Positions 42,805-53,160 of a stretch of DNA of 64,000 bases are shown piece after piece. A model generated the notes under the pieces. It was not told the DNA's origin and ran no database searches. It worked only from the letters and a program-made list of their open reading frames with translations. Numbering within the stretch: the stretch's first letter is position 1; every line of letters begins with the position of its first letter. The stretch is from contig BLLK01000022.1 in the NCBI GenBank assembly GCA_021927905.1, positions 1-64,000 of the forward strand, given 5' to 3'. The position numbers were made by a program, and so were the translations under genes. This DNA is from Chaetoceros tenuissimus (Eukaryota; Bacillariophyta; Thalassiosirophyceae; Chaetocerotales; Chaetocerotaceae).

Positions 42805-43151
42805 ATTACATTGAAACAAGAACTGTTGCGTTATATTATAGGGAGGCAGCTTTGTGAAAATACTCAATAGATAAGATCTGTTCTATGTTCTCATCTTATC
42901 GCGATGATAAGAGTACGGTAAGTACGTACTGATGATAACGAATTGTGTTCCCGTTCTCATCATCATCTTCTGTCGTATGGATGACGGAAGTCAAGATTTG
43001 AAAAATGGCCTTTTTCGACATTTGTGGTCTCAAAAGGATTCTTCATCTTTGATGTCTTGCATTCTGGAGGTATTATGAGAAGGAAAGTCATGCTCTATCC
43101 TACTACTCCAACCATTCTTGAATCATACAATATAAGCAAATACATTGAATA
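42805..43151. promoter_or_regulatory. divergent promoter region BTB / ChlH
   Basis: 347-bp spacer upstream of both the BTB gene (minus) and the Mg-chelatase H gene (plus). Light control of ChlH is likely from family knowledge, but no element was identified. Confidence 0.4.
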
Positions 43152-46100
43152 ATGATAAAGTGTGTAATTTTATGTCTACTACTAGTAGGCAATTGTATCT
43201 CCTTCCAAACATGTACCTCGTTAAAGGAGAGAAAGCAAAAATCATTGAAACTATTTAGTACGATTCCAGAATCAAAGCAGAAGATAATCCCGAACTCTCT
43301 AGAGCTTGATGTTCCCAACATAGTTTTAGTCGCTGGATTCGAGTCGTTTAACAAAAAGCTATATCGGCAAGCAGCATCTAATTTGAAGCATGTCAACCTG
43401 TCAGTGTTTGCAGACAATGAGATACACTCAACTCCCAAAGAGGTAAATCCGAAGTTTACCAAAGCAATGGAAGATGCCGATATCTTTATTGGATCGCTCA
43501 TATTCGTAAGTGTAAAATATGATGTAATCGCAAATACATGTACACAGTACATACCAACTTGATTGTTTCAATCATGATAGGACTATGATGATGCTTTAGC
43601 AGTTGAATCATTACTTGAACATGTAAAAGGGCCAAAATTATTTTTTGAATGCTCTTCAGAACTTATGGTGCATAACGAACTAGGCACATTTTCTATGAAG
43701 CCTAAGGAAGGTAAGGAGGCTGGGCCTCCAAAGGCTATTAAAGCTCTTATCTCTGCATTCTCGTCAGGAAATGAAGAGGACAAAATATCTAGTTACTTGA
43801 AGTTATTGAAGGTAGGACCTTCGCTTTTGAAATTAGTCCCTGGTGAAAAGGCTCAAGATTTAAGAACTTGGCTCCAGACATACAAATACTGGAATGCGGG
43901 AGGATCAAAAAATATAGAGTATATGGTTCAATTGCTCACAAAATATTATTTTCATCAAGATTTGAAAAATCTTCCAGAGGCGCTTACTCCGCCAGATATT
44001 GGCTTGATCCACCCTCTTCATGAAGAATACTTTAAAACCCCAAAAGAATACCTATCATGGCGCCTATCACAAAAATGTGTGGATTCTGCCAATATGAAAG
44101 GCTTGTCTTTAGCTAATAATGATGCACCTTGTACAGCACTTCTTCTTTACAGAAAGCATGTCATTACTGAGCAAAAGTATATAATGGACCTTATAACACA
44201 AATGGAAGAGAATGGTGTGATCCCTGTTCCTATATTCATCAATGGTGTCGAGGCCCATACTATTGTACGGGATTGGCTGACTACATCTTATGAGATCAAA
44301 GAGGTCACGAAGGGGCATCTTACAAGGGCGCCTACATACGATAATAGTGCAGCTATTGAAGTTGATAGTATCGTATCATCTATCGGGTTCCCTCTTGTTG
44401 GTGGTCCCGCTGGAAGCGTGACAGCAGGTCGAAATGTTGAAGTTGCGGAAAAGTTGCTCACTTCGATGAATGTCCCATACTTTATAGCATCCCCTCTATT
44501 ACTTCAGAGCCTTGAGCAGTGGAAGAAAAATGGTGTGTTAGGTTTACAATCTGTAGTGTTGTACTCTCTACCTGAACTAGATGGTGCAATCGACACAGTT
44601 GTGCTTGGGGGGCTTGTGGGCGATGACATAGAGCTCGTTGATGAAAGGGTAGAGAAACTGTGCTCGAGAATAAAGGGCTGGGATTTGTTGCGAAAAACTT
44701 CAAACGAAGACAAACGTATTGCCATTATTGTGTATGGATTCCCACCTAACGTAGGTGCTGTTGGCACAGCAGCCTTGTTGGATGTTCCGAAATCGTTGGA
44801 AAATATTCTGAGAAGATTACATGATGATGGCTACAATGTTGGTGACTTTGCTACAGACTCAAATGCATGTGGTGAATCTTTGGTTGCTGCATTGAGTGTG
44901 TTAAGCGAAGAATCTGTCATAGCCATGGGAGCAGAAAAGATGGAATGTGTTCTTCAGAATAGAGTTCAACAGGCAATAAAAGGAGATAAAACAATTCCCG
45001 ATACTCTTGCAAAAAGAAATGGTGGGCTTGGTGACGCAAAAGTGAGAGCTATGGATTTGACATTTGACGACTTGGAAAAAGTTCTGGGGAAATACATGTC
45101 GGAAAAAATTCGAAGGTCGTGGAAAGAGAAAGATAGAAGTCCTGGCCTATCCAGAACGGGTGATATGGTAATTTGTGGGTTGGAAATTGGAAATGTTTTT
45201 CTTGCAGTCCAACCTCTGCTTGGTCTGGAGGGAGGTAAGTCTCAGAATCAATGACACTAAATATGATGTGAGCACTTTTTCTTGAAGCACTTCTTCTAAA
45301 GAGCAATTTCCACAGACCCGATGAGACTTCTCTTCGAAAGAGATCTTACTCCTCATCCACAATATGCTGCGTTTTATGAGTTTTTAAGCCTACCTCAACA
45401 CAAAGGTGGTTTCGGAATTAACTCATTTATTCATTTGGGGATGCATGGAACTGAAGAGTGGCTTCCAGGTCAAAATTTGGGCAATGACAGAGAAAGCTGG
45501 TGCGACGAATTGATGGATGGAACTCCAAATCTCTATGTATATGCTGCAAATAATCCTAGCGAAAGTATTTTGGCAAAAAGAAGGGGTTACGGGACACTTA
45601 TTTCATATAATGTACCACCATACGGCAGAGCAGGACTTTACCTGGAATTAGCAAACTTGAAAGAACTCCTTACCGAATACAGAAATTCGAAATCAGTCGA
45701 TCTTCGTCAACCTATATGGTCCAATTGCCTGAAAGCTGGTATAGATGCAGAAGTTCCTCTGTACATCAACGAGGAACCATATACTGATTTTGATCTTCCT
45801 CAAGACATCCAAGTGGGTATTTTCAATGAATGGATAGTAAATGTTGGAAATTATTTAGACATACTACAAGATAGGCTTTTTTCGAGTGGGCTACATGTTC
45901 TTGGAGAGATTCCTTCGAAAAGCGATATGAAATCTTACTTACAAGCATATTTCAACAACTCTTTATCTGACGATGAATGTGATCAAATATTAGTTGAGAC
46001 GCCTTCTGAAGATTTGGATCTAAAAGAAAATCTACTGCAGAAGATCTTTCACTTTACTCAAAAACATATGCCAATGTTTGGTAATAATCAGAAAGCATCA

Positions 46101-47889
46101 GAGCACTCATCCATTGCTGTTGAAAGTAAGGTGGAGGAAGCTAAGAGAATCGTATCCTTGTTGTCTAAAAATACAGATGAAATCGATAATATTGTCGTAG
46201 GACTAAGTGGCGGCTTCGTACCACCAAAACCAGGTGGAGATTTATTGAGAGATGGAACATCAGTATTACCTACGGGCAGGTAAGAAATACTCTTGAATCT
46301 TTACATTCTGAAGAACTACATACTTACGACTTATTGTAGAAATATTCATGCTCTTGATCCGTATAGAATGCCTAGTGAAGGAGCTTGGATACGGGGCCAG
46401 AAAATTGTAGAGGAAACAATCAAGCAACACTTAGAACAGAATGAAGGTGCATTTCCTGAAACAAGTGAGTTAATTAAGATTCTGTGTAGATGTGAAAAAC
46501 ATGCATAGTTCCGTTTTACTCACAAAGTGAAATTTCTTACCTGTAGTTGCATGCACCTTATGGGGACTCGACACTATCAAATCCAAGGGTTAGTAATCTT
46601 CTGCAGATCTTAACAGGCGACATGTTCTTTTGAATACTAATTATCACTGTCTTTTCATTCTGTGAATAGGTGATTCCATTGCAATAGTCTTATCATTGGT
46701 AGGGGCAAGACCTGTCAAAGAGGGAACAGGCAGAGTTGTTAGATTTGACCCTATCCCTCTCAGTGAATTAAACAGACCTAGAATTGACTGTCTCGCAACT
46801 CTTAGTGGAATATTTCGGGATTCATTTGGAAATGTTGTCGATATGTTAGATGACATGTTCGAGCGCCTTGCTGAAGCAGATGAGCCAGTGGATATGAATT
46901 TCATAAAAAAACATGCCCTTGAACTCAAGACGGATGGCGTCGAGCGTCCAGCAGCCCGCTTATTCTCTAATCCTCCGGTAAGAGTTTTGATTATTTCATT
47001 TGACCTAATTGTTTCAACTCATCATATTACTCAATTAATCATATTGAATACCATTCAGGGAGACTACGGTAGCATGGTAAATGAAGTAGTAAATACAGGT
47101 GATTGGGAAGATTCCAAGGCGTTGGGAGAGACATGGGAAAAGCGAAATATGTTCTCTTATGGGAGAAATGAAAACAATGGTAACGGAATCAGTGGTACAG
47201 CAAGACCCCAAGTTTTAAATAAACTTTTAAACACAACTGAAAGAATAGTCCAGGAAATTGACAGTGTGGAATATGGATTAACTGATATCAATGAATATTA
47301 TGCAAACACTGGAGCTCTGAAGACAGCTGCCGAGAACAAAAAGTCCGAGGGGCATAGAAAGAAGGTTTCAGTATCAATAGTAGAAGCCTTTAACAATGCA
47401 CCTAATCCATCAGAACAAAATATTCCCGTAAGAGAGTTAGAAGACGTACTTCGGCTTGAATACCGCTCAAAGCTTTTAAACCCAAAATGGAGAGACGCAA
47501 TGGTTGACCAGGGATCTGGTGGTGCATACGAAGTGTCTCAAAGAATGACCGCGATGATAGGATGGGGAGCCACTGCAAAAGTAGACAAAGTAAGTAGACA
47601 TTCTATTGTACTGATTTGATTTGATGATTTCAAGTGTTGGAAATATCCATTTCTTATGATTCCAAAGTTTGTTTTTGATCAAGCAGCAGAGAGATACGCA
47701 TTGGACGAGGCAGTAGCAAGAAAACTACAGCAAAATAATCCAGAAGCGTTCAAGAATGTTGTACGGAGGTTGCTAGAGGCCAACGGACGTGGAATGTGGG
47801 AAACAGACGAGGAAACACTGCAGAAACTCCGTGATTTGTATTCGGATGCAGATGACATGATTGAGCAGCTTGATTCATTATATAATTGA
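43152..47889 (+). CDS. chlH: magnesium chelatase subunit H, plastid
   Basis: Eight exons: 43152-43505, 43581-45234, 45316-46279, 46340-46464, 46547-46588, 46670-46977, 47059-47589 and 47668-47889; all introns are GT-AG and the frame closes at 1,399 residues. The N-terminus MIKCVILCLLLVGNCIS followed by FQTC is a signal peptide with Phe at the cleavage site (plastid). Family landmarks: GLEGDPMRLLFERDLTPHPQ across intron 2, FIHLGMHGTEEWLPGQ (~710), YVYAANNPSESILAKRRGYG, PYGRAGLYLELANLKEL, TGRNIHALDPYRMP across intron 3, and VGARPVKEGTGRV. Subunit H binds protoporphyrin IX and, with ChlI and ChlD, inserts Mg2+ at the first committed step of chlorophyll synthesis. The HGTEEWLPG form is closer to purple-bacterial BchH than to the HGSLEFMPGK form of cyanobacterial ChlH. 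Exon 5 is only 42 nt. Confidence 0.95.
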
Positions 47890-47938
47890 AAGAAAACATC
47901 ACAAAATTTAAATTGCAGTAGATGTTATTAACATACAC

Positions 47939-48895
47939 TTAAAAGTTTGTCATTACACGCCCTTCAAATACTCCTGCCTTTGTAAGAATATCCTTTACAC
48001 TTTCTGCCATTCCCTTTACTCCGCAAAGCAAAGCCCCTGAATTTCTAGGTACAGCAACACCATCTTCCTCCAGACAAGTCTGTACATACCCAGTGCGCCC
48101 AGTCCAACTTCCTTGACACTCCTCTGGTCTTGAAATAACTGGAACAACTTCAATACCACTTGCTTCCCACTCTTGAAACTTGCTAATGTAAGGCATATCC
48201 GCAACGGTAGAACATCCATAGTACAATCTAGCAGTTCTTCCACCCATTCCTGGTTTTCCAATCTTGAGTTGTCCCGACTCAATAGCAGCACGAATAGGAG
48301 CAATTCCACTTCCGTTTGCAAAAAGCAAACAATTTTGCAAAGGGAAATCGTACTTGAAACCTTCACATTCCTCAGCAATTGGAAATCCTCCGCCCATAAC
48401 TTGACTAATTGCAAAATTGGTTCCTGCTGCTGCATCTGTTAACCATCCATTGGTGTCTGTCTTTTTGACCAAAAATTCTATGGAAGAGGGAGATTCTCCT
48501 TCTTTCGCTGGTGGAGAAGCAATTGCCAAAAATAGAACCTTTCCTTCTGCATCTGCAATGTCTGCTTTGACCTGAACGTATTGACCTGGAACCTTGTATT
48601 CTTCAATAACAGATGCTGGTACATCTACAGACACAGATACAAAGTTTCCACTGGATGAACAACTATCTGCCGATTTGACAGTAGCCGGTGCCCACTCTGG
48701 TTCTGGACCCCATCCCATGAAAAGCTGGGTTGGGCATCTGGAGGAAGTTGAGATGTATTGTGTCGAAGTTGCAATGTCCACATTTGAAGTGATGATGGAT
48801 GGTTGAGAGATTGCTGCGCTCTTTGTAATTGGAGCAGATGGCACAAATGCCTGGGTAGCTACAGCAAGAGATGAGAAAATTGCAAGAAACTTCAT
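47939..48895 (-). CDS. plastid FAD/NAD(P)-binding oxidoreductase
   Basis: 318 residues, ATG at 48895. The presequence MKFLAIFSSLAVATQA followed by FVPSAP is a strong diatom plastid signal. The mature protein has a ferredoxin-reductase-like fold: an FAD domain (VPGQYVQVKADIADAEG, then LFLAIASPP) and a nucleotide-binding domain (NCLLFANGSGIAPIRAAIES, RTARLYYGCSTVADMPYISKF, GALLCGVKGMAESVKDIL). It resembles plant plastid proteins of the At1g15140 type, a poorly characterised FAD/NAD(P) oxidoreductase. There is no [2Fe-2S] domain, so the electron partner is unknown. Its stop is 50 bp from the ChlH stop, tail to tail. Confidence 0.85.
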   Translation of the reverse strand: MKFLAIFSSLAVATQAFVPSAPITKSAAISQPSIITSNVDIATSTQYISTSSRCPTQLFMGWGPEPEWAPATVKSADSCSSSGNFVSVSVDVPASVIEEYKVPGQYVQVKADIADAEGKVLFLAIASPPAKEGESPSSIEFLVKKTDTNGWLTDAAAGTNFAISQVMGGGFPIAEECEGFKYDFPLQNCLLFANGSGIAPIRAAIESGQLKIGKPGMGGRTARLYYGCSTVADMPYISKFQEWEASGIEVVPVISRPEECQGSWTGRTGYVQTCLEEDGVAVPRNSGALLCGVKGMAESVKDILTKAGVFEGRVMTNF

Positions 48896-50271
48896 GTTGT
48901 TGTATTGAAGAGGGTATCTATGATTTTATGATTGGAGGTGAGAGACACAAAGAAGCAATACATAGAATCTTTTTTCCCATCACTTTTCTTCACATTCTCT
49001 GCTCTATTCGAGGTTGAAATACGTGGAGTATCTTGTAACAGTTCTCATTACCAAATTGGCGTTATGTAGTTTGAATATTTACATTACGTTCAGATAGTAG
49101 TGTTGTAAGTAGCCCATCAAATAGCCACATAAAAGCTACTCCAATGATGATGATAGATTGTTAATAGTGAAAAATGGGCAGATTTTTTTGAATGTAAGGT
49201 AGAGTTTTTGATTTTTTGGAGAAAGGAAAAAGAAGAGAGAAGAGGAAAAAGAAGAAGGAGGAAAGAGGAGGGAGGAAGTTCAATGCCTCTTCTTTCCACT
49301 TTTTTCTGTCACATTTTCAATTGCATCTCTTACGCAAATTCATTGCCTGTCATGTTACAATCTAATTGCTTTTCATAAAAGAATAGAATTACATCAAATG
49401 CATATCTATATGAGAATTATAATTTCAAAAGCTCGTATATTTATGTAGATATTATCGCTACGAAGAGAAACAATTCTTCCGATATGGGAATGACTCATCT
49501 GCACAGTTAGTGTTTTTGAATCTTTGCTCTCCTCATTATTGCTCCATTATTCTATTTCTATATCTTCCAAACTATTCTTAATCTTGTAACTATCCAACTT
49601 GAAATGAAAATTGCAATCTTGTAGATAGCAAGCGTTTGTAATATTTTTTTCTATGTCGGACAATTGATTGAACAAAGCTGGCTGTATCATTATTTGATAC
49701 TGACGAAATACCTTTGCGACATGATATTCACCAGGCGTTCAGTAAAGATTGGAATTCATTAGAATAATTGAAATGAATGTCTTTTGCAAACTTTTAACCT
49801 GAAGATAGCATCTGCTGGCAGTGATCCTCGTGATACCAGGCGATTGATTTTTAAATAGGGTCATCAAAATCTTCTTCTGGTTCAGAAATTGCTGGTATGC
49901 AACAGCACAAATTTCTTCAACTTAAAGTTCTCAGTTAATGCTCATTCTATCATTTTGACCATTTCTTTCCTTTCGTTGCTTTTGCAATTCTTCTTGCTCT
50001 ATTCTTTCTGTATCAGTCGTAAGAGTTGTTCTTCTCATTCTTTTATTTTTTCCTTCTTCTCCTTCTCGTGATCTCCCTTCGTTTTACTTCATAGAACCTG
50101 CAGCACCATATTCTCGTTGATTTTTTATTCCAGGTGGAAGGCATCCTCCTGCCATAGGTATTTAATATTCAATGTATTCGAAGTCAAGTAGTGTAATGAA
50201 ATATTAAATCAAGTAGATGAGGTTGATGCGTGATGAGTACAACGGATCTATCAAAATGGGACTGATCGCAG

Positions 50272-50309
50272 AGGGCTTAAGATGTCGCCAAGGGGCTTAA
50301 GATGTCGCC
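50272..50309. repeat. 18-bp direct repeat, period 20
   Basis: AGGGCTTAAGATGTCGCC-type unit occurs twice back to back (50272-50289 and 50292-50309; first base of the unit differs). It is locally GC-richer than the surroundings. Confidence 0.9.
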
Positions 50310-50370
50310 GCGGTCGCCGAGTTTTTTAGCAGTATGGCAATACGAGGGCCTCCTACGCAACGGCTGTCGC

Positions 50371-50428
50371 AGCCTCCTTGAAATAAAAGCAATCTGCCTA
50401 GCCTCCTTGAAATAAAAGCAATCTGCCT
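50371..50428. repeat. 29-bp perfect tandem duplication
   Basis: A 29-nt unit starting AGCCTCCTTGAAATAAAAGC occurs twice in tandem (50371-50399 and 50400-50428) with no visible difference, 140 bp upstream of the gene at 50567. Confidence 0.95.
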
Positions 50429-50566
50429 TGAAAAATGAGACCTCTCCGGCAAAGGTGCAACAATGATACTCATTATTTCATTCACTACATCAGTAACTAT
50501 TACACACAAGACATCGCAAGATAACTCTAGCAACCCGACAAAGAAACATTTTTTGTACATGAGAAT

Positions 50567-53089
50567 ATGATACAAATTCTGACACAAATTCGCAATGTCG
50601 TGAAAGATACGACCATAATACCAAAAATCAAAGCGACCACTATATCACCTGCCTCCGGTCATGACTCTCTTTCATCAGAGACGATTGTGGCTTGTTACCA
50701 ATCAGCTCCAAATAGATGTTCTCTACTCTTTTATCGAGTGAATCAAGATCCATCGTCGAAACGGGATTTAGAGCTGGTCAAGAGTCGATTTATTCAATTT
50801 CCATCCTTCATTCAAACCTTTGCATTTCATAAATGTGAACTAAGAAGTGAAGATAAAGGCAACAATAGTAGATTTGATCAAACAATCTTGATGGCAATTG
50901 GTCAAAATGGAATACTATACAAAAGCCCCAATCTTGAAGATATCTTGAATATGTCGATACATGACTCTGTCCCAACGGGGGAATGTACTTGGAACAAAAG
51001 TATTGATTTACTGAGTATAGACTCCATCACATCATCTAGTATTCAATGCCCGAAATTATCGAATGCAGAACATACTTCCAAAAGACGTCGCAATTGGATG
51101 GTAATGGCTGGTCGGTACTCTCTATCACCGCCAATGATTGTAGAAAATTCCAATGACGTAATGGTGGCTATAGATGTAGACGGATTGGAAGATGTCAATT
51201 CAAAACTGACTTCAGTTGGCATTGTACACAATCGTAAAGATTCAAAGCTATGGGGTAGTCTCAAATCTTTATGGATTGGTCGAAATGAGAACAAATATGA
51301 CGAAATATTATGGGATAGTATTGATTCGTCAGTTGTGTTGTTTGGATACGCTGATGGTTCCGTTCATGCATGTGTAGTGAAATGTATCAGTGAAAACAAT
51401 GTTTTGCGTACATCTGTGTCACATGCTGTGCAGTTGCAATATCCATGTGCAGCTTTTGGTTCAATTATCTCGATTTGCGTTGTCCATGACAAGTTTTTGA
51501 CATGCATAGGATCTTTTGGGAAAATTTTAGTTTTGAATAGTAAATGTTTGCAATTGGCAAGTAAATTGGATGGGGCACCAATTGATATGGGGGCTATTGC
51601 AAATGTGGAATCATATTCGATCACTGTGAAAAATGATGTAGAAACAGGTTTACTTGTCATCTCAAATAGTGGGGATTCTTACACGGTGAAGATTTCTTCA
51701 GATAGTTCGAATGAGATAATATTCGTTCGTTCTTCAAAAGTTCCAATGAAAGTTGACATTGCAAGCGTATCGACTATTCTTGTGAATTTGTCAGGGAAAC
51801 AAAAGACCTTTTTGTTTTGTCTATCAAAGAATTTTGGATTGTACTGTTTGTCTCTTCTATTGGATAGGGAAGGAGATACAACACAAAATATAGGTATTTC
51901 CACTGCAAAGAGTAAGAGAGATGCCACATTGGACGATACAAAGGAGTCACAATCAAATAAGATGAAAAAGCTCCAACATGATATTGCTACTACACGAGCT
52001 ATGATAAATACTGTAACTTCACAGAGTTCGATTGCATCAACATCAAATGAAGAAATCTCTGCAAAAATGGAAAGTAAACAAAGAGTCCGGTTGAAATGCG
52101 CCACAAAGTCTATAAAGCAAGAAAACGAAAATCTGAGACAGGCTGACACATTTCATTTCCAACAATATATACCAGCTCAATATGTTGCATCAAATGTGAT
52201 CAAGAATCCATGTAATGCACTAGGTTCTGCTCAAGTTGAAATAGATGGTGTCAAAAAAGAACTAAATGTATACCACGGAGGTACTGCACAGAGTTACAGT
52301 TTTGCAAGTGGGACTCCTAATAGAGAAGTAATTGCGCATATTTGGAGTCTGCACAAATACCTAACATTTCGTTCGAGTACAGTAACCGTGTCGTCTGAAA
52401 TGGACAAACACGATCGAAATCCATTCCAAAGTGAAGATGGAGTAACCTTTCCACATACTTTTTGTCAGGAAAAATCTCTTCCATTTCTTGAAACCTTGGA
52501 AAAGATACATGTTCCACCTGACGTAGGTGAAGATGTAGTGCGTTCGCATATCAATGACTTCTATGCAATGAATTATGTCCAGGATGCTTCTATTTTGAAG
52601 TCAATGACAATCAGTCACCATAATTCAAAACAATGTCCAAGTTCGAAGAGATCACCAAACCAGCTTTTCTACTCTTCAAGTTCGATGTCAGTTGAATTGA
52701 AATCCGTAGAAGGTCTCATAGATACTGATTCATTGTATCTTGGATTCGGGATTGGGATGAATTGCGTAATTGCTTTGAGACTTGAGGTAGCTGAGAAGGG
52801 CAGTGCAGACAATATGACACAGAACGAAGAGGTGCTTTTACATATATGGTGTGCTTCAAGTGCAGAAGAAAGCTTGAATGGGCACAGTTTGGTTGTGAAG
52901 ACTTTGCTCAAAGAAATTCTGTCGGAAAAGGGCCAAATGCATTTTGAAAGCGGCATTGGATTGAAAGACGAAAGAGAGAAAGAGAAATACAGGAGGGTTC
53001 TCAACAAAATAATTTCCAGGATGATAGATGACGAAGAGCTAAGAAGTCAACATTGTTTAGAGATATACAAGAAGATGAGATCAATATGA
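50567..53089 (+). CDS. unknown protein, beta-propeller-like N-terminus and coiled coil
   Basis: 840 residues, single exon, ATG at 50567. The first ~430 residues have the alternating strand pattern of a propeller (for example DSSVVLFGYADGSVHACVVK, IISICVVHDKFLTCIGSFGK, TGLLVISNSGDSYTVKIS). Residues ~455-530 are a Lys/Glu/Gln-rich coiled coil, and the C-terminal third mixes strands and helices. This order recalls the FANCB/FAAP100 subunits of the Fanconi core complex, but I see no sequence signature that proves it, so no symbol is given. No signal peptide or membrane segment is present. It is convergent with TYW2, 71 bp between stops. Confidence 0.75.
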   Translation: MIQILTQIRNVVKDTTIIPKIKATTISPASGHDSLSSETIVACYQSAPNRCSLLFYRVNQDPSSKRDLELVKSRFIQFPSFIQTFAFHKCELRSEDKGNNSRFDQTILMAIGQNGILYKSPNLEDILNMSIHDSVPTGECTWNKSIDLLSIDSITSSSIQCPKLSNAEHTSKRRRNWMVMAGRYSLSPPMIVENSNDVMVAIDVDGLEDVNSKLTSVGIVHNRKDSKLWGSLKSLWIGRNENKYDEILWDSIDSSVVLFGYADGSVHACVVKCISENNVLRTSVSHAVQLQYPCAAFGSIISICVVHDKFLTCIGSFGKILVLNSKCLQLASKLDGAPIDMGAIANVESYSITVKNDVETGLLVISNSGDSYTVKISSDSSNEIIFVRSSKVPMKVDIASVSTILVNLSGKQKTFLFCLSKNFGLYCLSLLLDREGDTTQNIGISTAKSKRDATLDDTKESQSNKMKKLQHDIATTRAMINTVTSQSSIASTSNEEISAKMESKQRVRLKCATKSIKQENENLRQADTFHFQQYIPAQYVASNVIKNPCNALGSAQVEIDGVKKELNVYHGGTAQSYSFASGTPNREVIAHIWSLHKYLTFRSSTVTVSSEMDKHDRNPFQSEDGVTFPHTFCQEKSLPFLETLEKIHVPPDVGEDVVRSHINDFYAMNYVQDASILKSMTISHHNSKQCPSSKRSPNQLFYSSSSMSVELKSVEGLIDTDSLYLGFGIGMNCVIALRLEVAEKGSADNMTQNEEVLLHIWCASSAEESLNGHSLVVKTLLKEILSEKGQMHFESGIGLKDEREKEKYRRVLNKIISRMIDDEELRSQHCLEIYKKMRSI

Positions 53090-53160
53090 TATATATTAGA
53101 TTATCAATTGTAAAAATTTAGTAATGTTACATGTACATAACGTTTGGTCTAAATCTCACA

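Larger units (their letters stand above)
48896..50566. other. long intergenic region with two tandem repeats
   Basis: 1.67 kb without a supported gene. It includes a purine-rich GAAGAG tract near 49210-49275 and pyrimidine-rich stretches near 49970-50065. A small open frame at 49889-50071 is low-complexity Phe/Ser and not supported. Tandem duplications at 50272-50309 and 50371-50428 lie just upstream of the next gene in a locally GC-richer patch. Confidence 0.5.

Noticed and set aside
49200-49280. Purine-rich GAAGAG tract as a coding frame or regulatory element
   Set aside because: The frame is repetitive and unconserved in character; left as simple sequence.
49889-50071. 60-residue Phe/Ser-rich open frame
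   Set aside because: Composition follows the pyrimidine-rich strand; no signal peptide logic or motif beyond hydrophobic runs.
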